DNA of 64,000 nucleotides from Batillaria attramentaria (lineage: Eukaryota > Mollusca > Gastropoda > Batillariidae). The notes under the pieces were generated by a model, which did not search any database, had not been told where the DNA came from, and worked only from the letters and a program-made list of their open reading frames with translations. The stretch is taken from positions 1,317,001-1,381,000 of the forward strand of contig JACVVK020000086.1 in the NCBI GenBank assembly GCA_018292915.2, in the 5' to 3' direction. Positions within the stretch are counted from its first letter, which is position 1. Each line of letters begins with the position of its first letter. Both the position numbers and the translations under genes were made by a program. This document shows positions 1 through 12,100 of this stretch, piece by piece.

Positions 1-391
1 CAGCTCTTCGTCTCGAGTTAAAACATATTTTACAATGTCAACAGCATGATAGTTAATGAGAAATGGGGCACCAAGCAATTACAAACTCTTCATGAAATTC
101 CTGTGGTTGTAAATGGACACCTGCAGAATGTGTGCAGACTTGTTTCACCAAGGTTCTTAAACAGGACTTGAATATATCTGCCCTATCTCTACAGGAGAAT
201 CCTGATATGGCTGTTCTAGCTGACTTAATAAGATCATGCCAATATCAGAGTCGAGTGACTATTTGTGTCATGTCTCTGCACTGGTCACCACGGCTCCACG
301 CCTCGCAACAGAACAGCTGAACATGGGTGACTCAAGCCTGCATGGATTCTGCAAAGTAACAATCTCATCAAAGCGCAGCTCACTGTCCCTT
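1..391. other. Downstream flank / probable 3' UTR of GRHPR-like gene A
   Basis: Nothing coding is recognisable here. The stretch lies immediately 3' of the stop codon of the minus-strand GRHPR-like gene, so its right part is probably 3' UTR. I see no AATAAA on the minus strand before the window edge, so the transcript end may lie outside the window. Confidence 0.4.
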
Positions 392-1053
392 TTACAAGAC
401 CTGCAAACTCTCCTTCAACGCGTTCAGCAGGTTGGTCGCCATAACCGCCGTGGTCTTGTGACGGAGATCATAGCCGTTCTCTTGCGTTTGAGGCATGAAC
501 ACACAGTTTTTGAGACCCTGCAAGGGATACTGGAAAGGAACAGCTGACTGGTTGCACGTATTGAGTCCAGCAGCACAGATCTCCCCATCTCGCAGGGCCT
601 CGTACAAAGCCATGTAGTTAAGTGCATTGCCACTGTCTGAGTTGACCAGAATCACACCTGACTTCATGTCCTTGAAAGCACCCTGGTCAAACACAGCGTC
701 ATTCTGCGTGGCAGCCTGCGACCCACACACGCAGACCACGTCAGCCAGCTCAAAGAAACGCTCCCTGGAGACATGCTGGATTCCCTGCTGGTTGGCATTG
801 GACAGGAACTCCTTTGTCTCTTCGTTACTCGATGCATTGCCACCGAAGTCAGAAATAATGACATCATTGGCACCAAGCTGACGCAAACGACAGGCAACAG
901 CAACGCCCAGTGACGTCATGCCATAGACTCCAAACGTTTTGCGTTGGATGAGGCTGGACCACCAGGCTGAGGTGAAGTCTACAGGCTTGCCCTCTGTCAT
1001 GGCGAACATGTCGCACGTGGTCTGGTGGATAAGGTGGTCATTCTGCTGCCGAC
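392..1053 (-). CDS. Gene A exon 3: Rossmann lobe and C-terminus
   Basis: The acceptor reads TTTCACTGCAG|GTCGGC and the TGA stop ends at 392. This single 662-nt exon covers what is spread over exons 3, 4 and 5 in gene B. The substituted active-site residues lie here: GMTSLG in place of GxGxxG, VNSDSGN where gene B has [18 protein letters not shown] where it has [11 protein letters not shown], and MPQTQ where it has LPHMG. The C-terminus is ESLQVL, with no SKL-type peroxisomal signal. Confidence 0.82.
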
Positions 1054-3472
1054 CTGCAGTGAAACAACAAACATGTTGTCAGACAATGTCAATCTGTATC
1101 GTTTACGGCATAACTTCATTTATACACTAACTCCATTCTGTTCATCTATTTCCCTGAGAGTAGAGTCAAATGTACCAGCTCACAGCACCAGTCTTCACTG
1201 TATTCAGTCAGTGGCATGCGTGTCGCTGCTGTCTCCCTACCCACCATTCTGGACCAAGTCCTCATGAGTCAACCAGTCTCTTCTCTAATAATGTAATGGA
1301 CATAAGGCAAACTTCAGTGCCCTTCGAAATGCTCTAACCTAACCATACACTTTCCCTCTTTGTACCTCTAAACCAACTACAAAGAGACAAACCAAAATGA
1401 TATCATCAACACACCTTTAGCAACGCTGCGAAGCGTAAGGAGGATGAGGGCGACTGTGAGGTCTGCCTGGGCACTGACATCAGGAGGTGGGCAACAGAGG
1501 ACCTGGATGTTCCTGCGCACGCATTCCTCCATGTCAATATGGCTGGTGTCCTCAGACAGTGTGGCCACAGCACGCAGGTTTGGACCTTTAAAAAAGACAA
1601 CAGAAAAGACATGTTACAACGGTCAACATACTGCAGGTAGTGAGATTTTCCTAAAGCCAGTTCATACTCATAGACAACTCTAAATTATGGAGTATAGCCT
1701 TTTGCTCGACATGACTAAAGCCACTAAAGTGAAATATATACAGTTACTGAATATACTGAGAAGGAATTAATGCAACAGTGAGTAAATACAAGAATGAAGG
1801 CAATATGAAAATGAACCCACAGAAGATTGGGGTTTTGTTTTTTGTTTGATTTGGGGTTTGTTTGTTTTTTTGTTTTGTTTTTGTTTGTTTGTTTTTTGTT
1901 TTTTTTTTGGGGGGGGGGGTTTGCTGCCCCAACTCTTTGCCAGTTCCAGTGGTGTTCCTCCCAGGTAATGGGTGGAATCCATGGAGGGCTCGGAAGCTGG
2001 GGCTTTTTTTTTTTTTTTTAAATGATGAGGGTGATGGTAAGATGATGCTATGGAGGTCCATGTGGTTTGGGACTGCGGGACAGGACCGCATTCCACGCTT
2101 CCCGTCATAAATATCCCGGCATTAACCAGGCTCGGGAACTACGGCACCTGCGGTGCTGGCCGTGTAATCATCCACATCGTAAGACATGTCATACAAAGGG
2201 AAGCACCCCCAAAGTCGCACCCGTAACGTGGGTGAATCTCAGCTGTGTGGCAACAGCCTCTGGGTAGGAGCCGACCTAGGTAGGAAAAATCCTACTTGCC
2301 TTGGCTGGGACTCGAACCCGGGTCTCCCGGTTCAGGTCCGAAGTGCTAACCACTACACTACGGGGGTCGGTTTTTTGTTGTTGTTGTTGCTGTTGTTTCT
2401 TTTTACAATTATTATCACTGTTGTTATTCTCAACATCCACAATAGTGAGTCACAAACTGATTCAGGGAAAAAAGTGTAATACATGTACTGTGTTGGGCAA
2501 ACTCCGTTTTAATAGATTTGTTTACAGCAGACCAGCAAACAGCTGTGCAGCTAAAGGAATAACATTTCCACCAGTTTACACTGGCAGCCTAAACTAAGAT
2601 TCAATTTCGATTACAGTGTAGCATGCTTAAAGAGTAACGTCACAGAAAAAAAAAGCCACAAAGGGCCAGACTAAAAAGACGCTTCCTGGCAAGTACATAA
2701 ACTCTATCTCTCTCTATCTCTCTCAAAGACAGATTCTGAAAGTCAGGCAGCCAGCCAACCAACCTGTTTTAATCCTGAACACTACTTTCTCGTGCCAAGA
2801 AGGAATACCTTGAAGTCTAGGGCACTGAGAGCATGTGCCAACTTTGAGGGTTCGGGTGGGGCTGGGGGGGGGGGGGGGGGGGAGAGAAAATGAAGATTTA
2901 AAGAAAGACTACGGAAACGTAATCAGACTAAGTTTACTGAAGGTTTTGTCTCAGTTGAACATGCATTTGCCTGCTCCATGAACTAAAGTACTACACCGCA
3001 AACAGAAGCCACTCACAAAAGGAAACAAGCAAGCAAGTCAAAGTGCCACAAATCCCAATGAAAGCCCCCCCCCCCCCCTCCCCCCTGCAAGGGTACTCTA
3101 TATTGAGTAAATTTGGCAGGGCATATATCTCAGTGAGCGGTCAACGACCTCAGTTCCGTCCATACAAGTGCTGCTACCTGGAAACCGTCATCCACTGACC
3201 CCATTCTATTGATTCAGTTCAGATGCTCAGTGTCAGTAACCTGCGTGTTTGTTAGGCTAACCTACTCTTGTGTGGTACGACCTGTAAACTCTGGTGTATT
3301 GAAAATCTTAAACTTAGCTTAGTTAGTATGTATTTTCTGCCAGATGACGGTCATTCCAAGTTCAAGTCCATCGCCACTTACTAAGCCCTTCTTCCGGCAA
3401 ACTCGGCTTTCAACTGGTTTTGTTTTTGTTGTTGTTGATGTGTGTTTTGTTTTTGTTTGTTTTGTGTTTTTG

Positions 3473-3531
<59 letters not shown>

Positions 3532-3573
3532 GGGTGGGGGGTGGGGTTATCGGTTGGCCGCACCTCTGATTTT

Positions 3574-3648
<75 letters not shown>

Positions 3649-5408
3649 CAATTAAACTGAATTCTGTTTGGTACGTTGCTCTCTCCCCCCCCCCCCACCT
3701 CTCTCTCTCTGTCTCTGTCGTGCGCGCACACGTGTGTGCGTGCGTGAGTGTGACAGTGCGTGCGTGAGTGTGACAGTGCGTGCGCGTGTGTGTCTCTGTG
3801 TGTGTGTGAGAGAGAGAGAGGGGGGGGGGGACCAATGTTGGAAAGCCCATTCCGTATCAAGTTATGAAAGCTAGACCCACTGTGTAATTAAACTACAGCT
3901 GAAGCTGACACCACAGCCGGTACAATGACTCCCACCCCTCTGTCTAGGCTATCTGTGTTCTGGGTTAGTGCCCGCTTGGCCGCCCAAGGCCGTATACAAC
4001 AGGCCAATAACCATAAACCACTGCGGGTACAAATTCTGTCACCTGGCACAGCTACTACAGTAAACAAAACCCAAAGTTCACTCTGTAATTGAAAATACTG
4101 GCTTAATTTCTCTTGTTCTTGCGGCGACAGCCAGCACTTCCTACCTACCCCCCCCCCCCCGACCCCCACAACGCGTCCCCGCCAACTCCAAAGTTCACTT
4201 TTAAAAAAAAATTGTGATACTGACTGCACGTCCTGATACATGTTTCCCCGCCTGAAATACACCTTAGCTTGTTTACACTGGACAAGTTCTTGTTTTGCCA
4301 AAGTAACGTATTGTAATGTGACGCGCCATGTAAGGTAATGTGTTACAGTATTTTTTTCTCTTGTAAATTTGCCAAAAGAAATTATAAAAACTCCAGATTC
4401 CCACCCCCATCCCCTCCCCTTTTTTATCATCGGCTGCTTACGTACTGGTGAACAATCCGAGACAGTAACTAAGGATTAGTATTACACTGATCGGGAAGTC
4501 TGGCAAGACATTTTATCTCTTTCATGGTAATCCTAGACATTGAGACACAAACTGAGTGTGGTTTGAAGAAAGTGATACACCTCCAGGCAAGACGACCTGA
4601 AAATACCTCTAGGCGAGACGACCTGAAAAGGAATGTGTGCAATAACATTCTACCAAGTGTCAAGTCTGGCATGACCACGATGCGACAATAATAGCCTGCC
4701 GTACAACATTGACTAAACAATGACGACTGAACGATGGCGTGGAATGTCCGTGACTTGCGTGGCATGAAGAAAATGACACACTGAATGGTGACCGACCATA
4801 AAAAGGAACTGTACTAAAAACGTTACGAAGTGACTGAATTCCTTACAGAAATGAAAACGCACAATATTATAAACTACTGTACTAAACATTGGTGTCGAGT
4901 GTCCATGTCACGTTAGTAGGAAACAGCGGGTGCTGCATTACACTGTACATATAATACGTTGTAGGTTGTTTAAAATTTCAATTTCAATTGTCACGCCACC
5001 AAGAAACAAAAACGCACGATACACTAAGTAACATTAACGCTTGTGTCGGATGTTTGTGTCAGTAGGCAATACAGCATGTTACATTACAGTGCAACGCGTT
5101 GTCGGTTGTTTAAAATTTCTATTTTCACAGCTGCTGCACAGTCTAATAACAACAGCTATTACTGAGTTCTGCAATAAAATCTGTAACGCCAGCCGCTGCA
5201 CTTAGTACAGTGTAGCAGTAAAATTGATAACTCTACAGGATCCACTTCGTAGCAATAAAAATTCTGTTTACTCCAGTGACTGCACTTAGTAGTATGAAAT
5301 CGTTAACTCCGGTGGCTACACAAGTAGTAGCAATAAAATTCTTAACTACAGTGACTGCACTTTCACAACGGGAATCACAACACTTCCCGTGATTGCCCCC
5401 CTCCCCAC

Positions 5409-5453
<45 letters not shown>

Positions 5454-6999
5454 TTCATGAATATCAGACAGGATTCGTTAGTTCACCCATATGTCAAAGT
5501 CACAGATCTATAACGAGACGAAACCGCGGGGCAAAGATGTGGCGCCCGATGGCAGGCGAGTCGGGGACAAGGGTGATACTCTGCCTCCCCGTGATCGATA
5601 CAAAACTAGGTCAGTACTGAAAACTTACAGTCTTACCCGGCCGCGACATGCTCTGTCCACGAACACTTCGCGTGATTTTGAAAGTCCATAAAGGCATAAT
5701 ATATCTCTTATGTCATACTTTCACAGTGACGGTTGTAGGTTCTGTCTAGTCATGGTTTGGACTTGGACCCACGACTGGGGTTACACAAACCTACCTGGAT
5801 TCTTCAGTACCAAACTTAGCAGCGACCGAGCATAGGCCCACATTCTGACCTTATGACCGACACTGAGAGACAGATGGTCGGACGGGAATTGCTGATAAAA
5901 ACTAATCAACTCAGATAACGATGCAGACAGTATGTTCAAAGATCTGTTATCAAGGTCGTTGGTATCTTGTCAGGTCTTTCCGGCTCACATAACAACACTT
6001 ATTTCGTTCACGTGACCTGACTGAAGAACCGAATGACCTGTATCTGACCTGACTTGTTGAATCTGTATGACCCGTTTCCCAAGTCGGACACTAAGGAGAG
6101 GCTACTAAACTGCACGTCAGAATTTTGGCATGTCATCACTGCCATGAGAGGACATGTGTAATATATCATTATTTTCAATCTTAGGACACTGCATGCACTC
6201 TCTTCTTGTTATCGGGGGGGGGGGGGGGGGAGCCGGCCGGGGTGGCCAAATGGTAGAGCGTTGGACTTCCAATGCTCGGGTCGTCAGTTCGGATCCCGGC
6301 TGGGGCCCAAATACTTGTGCTGGCCTTTTTCTCGTTGCCCCGTCTTTGATATCACCCTTACGTGGTGGAAAAGGACGTTAAACTCCCAAACACCCACCCA
6401 CCCTTCTTATTATCGGGCTCGCGGCTTCCGAGGTAAGTACCGGGGGGGGGGGGGAGGGGGGCGTATCCACTTTCAAGCTCAGTAGCTACATGTATTTGCT
6501 TCCGTCACTCTCAATTTAAAAAAAAAAATGTTAGTCGTGATTATTTTGTTTTGGTATCACCGACAAACTGTGTCACCAAAATCTCGGAGACACTGACTGA
6601 AATTTATCGTGTGTCAGTGACGATTCACCCCGCGTCATACAATGTACCCGGCAAACATGACTGCTTTACCAATCGTTGCAGGTCCTGCGGTCAAGGTTTA
6701 ACCGCTTTTAAAATAAAGAACGTTTCCCTGCAGACCGCCGCGCCGGTAGGGTAAATCGGGATTGAACTTACGCCAGGAAGGTGTTGCAAACAAACCTCTT
6801 CAGCTCTGCCACCTTGCCCCCGCCGGGGTCACATCAGACGGGACCAAAGTCTAACCACGGGCCTCAAGCACCGCTGGCACACATTGTTTATTACATCTTT
6901 ACCTTACCGTAACTGACCTGGAAACACACCACGACCGACATGGACTTTGCCCCTGAGACGACTCAGTAACAACGACCGTGACCCAGTTCAACACCGAGA

Positions 7000-7064
<65 letters not shown>

Positions 7065-7070
7065 ATGTGT

Positions 7071-7148
<78 letters not shown>

Positions 7149-9112
7149 ATCAGTTATTTAAACCCTTAGCCGCTTCGTCTGCGAAAAACTGCAACGGCGT
7201 GTGTGCACTGACTCGCTGAAAATTAACAGCACAAACTGTATATATATATATATATATATATGCCAAGAAATGGCCGGATACCGCAGAACTGCGAACCACC
7301 TATCATTATGCACAGCGGGAACCTTGCATTGCATTTTTATTTCGCGGGGATGACGTAGGCAGCAACGTGTTTACGAGCAATACACCTGTAGGAGCATTTG
7401 CACTGATTTCGTACCAGTACGGCGGCGAGGAATCGGCCTTACTTTTTATCAGCTGCCAGAAAGAACAGCCGGCAGTTCCGAGTACATAAACAATTCAGTT
7501 GTTACAACATGAGACAGTGACTGGGCAAGTGCATTGGGAAATCAATATCAGTCATGTTGTAAGCCAAAGCCTGAAAATAGTCCTGGCGCCGACCTAACGT
7601 GATCTGTAAAAATTCGGTGAAGTCAACAGCACGTTTGTATGCGCTGCATACTGAGTTGGCATGGCATTGTAGTGAATCACTGAGTCATGGCACAGAGTTG
7701 AGATGGTGTGTGAAGGGGTTTGGGGGCGGGGGGGGGGGGGGCGGATTTCCTTCTCGTGGAGGCTGTTCCTTGCCGTTCCTTTAAACATTTGCATTATCAG
7801 TTACCGTAGGCATAATATTAAGATATCCCCCAAGAAGGTGGCGCACATCGATCTGTATCGGAAACCGGAAGGAACCATATACATAAAGCTCCAGTGGTAA
7901 ACGTCACAGCGGCCAGATAATCGATAACTGTGAGTGCAAATGCAGCGGGTTTCACGCGCTTTGAATCCGCTGGAAAGGGTCTCCAACCTTCACCCTTGGC
8001 CGTGCCGCAAGGACAGACCCCCAAGGACCGTGCAGCGCACGTGACACGGAGATGTTTCAATCGACGATGCAACGCTAAATGTTGCTATGGCATCTGCATT
8101 CCAAACAATCATCCATCTAACTAAATCAAAAGATTGCAGCCATGCATCTCGTAACGACTGACTGATGTGTCATCTCTTAAAAATAAAATCCAGTCATCAC
8201 TGATTTCAAGATTTCGATTCATCATCTATTGCCGGATCTGCCAGTGGGACTGGTATTAAACGAAATTCTCTCTCTCTCTCTCTCAGAATAGAACAGGTTA
8301 GTAAGCACCGTCTGTTAGGGGTGACAGTGGATGACCAGTTCACTGAAATGGCAGCCCCACCTCGACAATGTATGCAAAACTGTCTCGCAAAAACTCTTTT
8401 TGTTATCGAAGTTGAAGTCAGTTATTGACTTGAAGACACGGAAGCTATTTTTCAATGCGTATGTGAAGCCACATATTGACTACTCTTCAACTCTTTGGGA
8501 TAACTGTGGTGATCTCCATCTCAAAAAATTAAATTCTTTGTATCGTCGCGCTTTCAAACTCATCCTTCCTGACACCTCCCTAACCACTGATGAAAAGATC
8601 GCGGCTTTAGACTGTCTACCACTGGAAAAACACCTGGCCTTTAACAAATGCATCATGATGCACAAAATTATTAATGGTAAAGCGCCTCCTTACTTATCGA
8701 AACTGTTTAGACCTTGTGACAGCGGGTACAGCACTTCGAGGAACAGTCTCTTCGTCACACGCCCCAGACTAGACTTGTTCAAATCAAGTCTCTCTTACTC
8801 AGGGGCTACGTTATGGAATAACCTCCCATCTGTTGTTCAGTCTACGTACTTCCCTCATATTTTTAAAGCTAAAATTTATCATTATTTTTCCGCAAACTGA
8901 CCTTTAACCATTCCTTTATTACCTTTCTAATAGCTTCCTCATGCGTCCTTTATATGCGTATTCTATACTTCCATTACTTATGTTAATGTTTTACTGCTCA
9001 GTGTGTGTTACCCCTGTGCTGTATTGGGTGTCACGCGTTGTAGCTATGCTCTGTATGTGAGTTACTGTGGGCACTGCGTGTAGCATGTGCTATGTATGTA
9101 ATTCTATGTATG

Positions 9113-9167
<55 letters not shown>

Positions 9168-12100
9168 TGTGTGTGCGCGCGCGCGCGCGTCAAGGACAGA
9201 CAGTAAGAGAGACCTGTGCGTCTATGTTCTCATCCTTGGAAAATAAAGTTTCAGTCAGTCAGTCTCTCTCTCTCCCTCTCTCTCTCTGTGCCGGCGGCAA
9301 TCGTAAATAAAGTGTGTGCCCATATATTATTCAAAGGATTATGATCAGCTGCTTTGTCGGTTTCCCTCGTGCCAAAATATGTAAAGTCCAAGTCAGGTGC
9401 GCGCCCCCCCCCCCCCTCTCCACACCAACCCCATTTTGCTCTACATCAGTTACACACATGAGGAACCCCAATGGCCACAGCACCTCACGCTGCCACCCCG
9501 CCCCCTTTCCTGGCATACACAGTCTGTTTACCGGCACAGCATTGTCAGCTGAGAGCAGCACACTGGTTCCGCAAGGTGAAACCAGCACAAGACGTCACGT
9601 ACAATATTGCTCTGCCTCCCGACACACTACGTTGTTGCACATATGGTACAGTCATGGGTAAATTCGTACTTACCGAGAAAAGACTATGCCATCTGTTAAC
9701 AAGGTATTGCTTTGTCAGCTGAGTCAGTGAAAAATCTGGGTTTCTGTGCCTGATATCCTACGTGGTTTTCATCTAGAGATGAGATGAGATATAATAATGG
9801 GTTCTCTGCCAGAAAGCACTATCGATACCGATAGAAAACAGAGAGATAGTACTTTCTGGCAGAGCAGAAATATAAATGGTTTGGTAAAATCGGTGGGGAT
9901 TATTTTGCTGCTCCTCCAAGCGCGAAGTGTCCGAATTTACATCAGGTGGGGTGAACTGAACGCTAAGCAAAACGAGAGAGAGAGAGAGAGAAGAACTGCA
10001 GTGACGTCACCATCATCCGTGACAAGACTATTGTTACAATCTAATCTAATGTAAATTGTGGTCCTCGTCCATCGATAACACTCCATCCCCCAGCCCCTCC
10101 ACATCCCAACTTCCAAACAAGAAAACAAGGCTGTACATTCAGCTGAGAACAAAGAACTCCATTACACGCCATCATGCCCTTAAATCAGTTAACCTTGTAA
10201 AGCTTGGGTCAGTGTCAAGACAGCTGTTGATTGCTGAGCAGCAGCACATTAACTCTCCCTATAGTCGTTGTACTAGTGCTGTATTTAGTTTCGCACTTCA
10301 TGATATCATGACTGAGAATACTAAAAATAGAAACCTGGTGATCCCATAAATCGGACCGGCAGCAAAGCCTTGTGAACGTGAGGGTCCCAAAGGGGGGGGG
10401 GGACTTACTGGCATAGAGAGAGTTAAACAAGGGGACAACAAAACACTGCAGACGTTAGCAAGATCGTGCTCTTGCTGCGAGTAATTACGTCAAGAAGAAA
10501 CACCATCACAATCCCACTGCCCTTTCGCCGAAACCTTTCACGATACCAATGACAATGTGCAGACTGTGGCGACAGTCCCCCGAAATGTGACGGCCTTTTA
10601 CCATGTTCCTAGGACGTGCTCTGCTTGTGACCGACTTGGCATGCAGACGACTGTGTCAAGGTTAAAGTGTTTACGTGAAAGAGAGCAGTTCTAGGTCTAG
10701 GCGGTTAGTGCATGTCGTATAGACAATGAAGATTCATGTGGCTTTATGCGTCTTACCTCTGTCTATGACAGAGCATATAATTTTATCTTAGCACAGTTCG
10801 TGCCCACAACGAGAGGCGACAAGAGACTAGAACCTTCAGCCTCTCTGCAGTCATATAATTGAACTAATTTTAGCCCACACTGATTTGCGTCCAGCTCAAT
10901 ATAGGAAATCAACTTTGGCGGCAGACGGACGGTAAGTCAATAAAGAGAAAACTTGTCAGGAGAATATATTCGATACTACTTGAACCCAATCATCATTATC
11001 CCTCCTCCTTCTCCCTACAAAACAATTCACATGGAACAGAAAAATGGAGTGACTGTATTGATCACCGATTGTGAGGACGCTGACGGAAAAGAAAGGCGAA
11101 GCTGGGAAGAAGGGGGAGGTGCCGGCCAGGAGGGCTGGGAAATTTGACCGTCACTCACGCCAGTTCTACGTGTGACGGCTGACCAATTGAATAATCCCCA
11201 TCTACCACTTAGAGTCTGATCTTCCCGAGTACAACTGGCGCAAATGCCAACGTGACACAGACTTGGTATACTACTACTACTACTACTACTACTACTAAGG
11301 CCCATGGCTCCAAGTGCAGCCGGCATAGGCCATCGACAACCCTTCGCCATCGCACTCTGATCTGGGCTACTCTTGCCACTCCAGTCCAGTTGGTCCCCTG
11401 CTTGCATAGCTCTGGCTCAGTGTCCCGCCTCCAGCTGTTGCGAGGCCGGCCTCTCTTCCTTCCTTCCTTTTCCACTGCGGGTTCCATGTCAGACAGACTT
11501 GGTGTACCATTGAATATTGATTCAACAGCTCATTCATTTCACTTTTCATACCTTACTTAATCATTCGGCGTTGACTGGCAATCACGATGTATAATATTTA
11601 ATGTTGACTCGACAGTCAGCTCATCTCACACGGAAACACTGATTACGACTACGTGTCGGCGAGCTAAATTTACACTAGTCTCTTTATCATCCCGGCGTTT
11701 TCCTGCCCTGCTACGAACAGGGTTACAAAAGCGAATCCACATAACTGTTCGGTTCCTGGTTAAAGGAAAGCAGGCCCAGCGGAGGCAACGTCAATGATCC
11801 AATATCGACATAGTCCATCCCGTATTTGGGGTTCCACAAGAGTGGTCGTCGGAGGGCGGCCATTGATTATACCGTCGCCCCATCTCGGTTGCGTTACGGT
11901 AAAATTGTCCCCGTCATGGCTACAAAACACATAACATCCACCCACCCACCCACCCGGTCCTGTAATGGTAACTAGACGGTAACGGTCCTTCGTGACAAGG
12001 TCATATCTGACTACACAGCGTTACTCAAAACAGATCTCGGCGACTCCCAAATTAGCAACTGTAGCATAGGCGGTGTTACCACCTCTGTTGGTATTGCACA

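Noticed and set aside
2301..2370. Possible functional tRNA gene on the minus strand
   Set aside because: The B box is good, but I could not form a full acceptor stem. The sequence continues into a SINE body, so it is read as a SINE head.
3888..4430. 180-codon minus-strand frame in the intron of gene A
   Set aside because: It crosses poly-C and poly-A runs and has no recognisable domain. It lies within the long intron.
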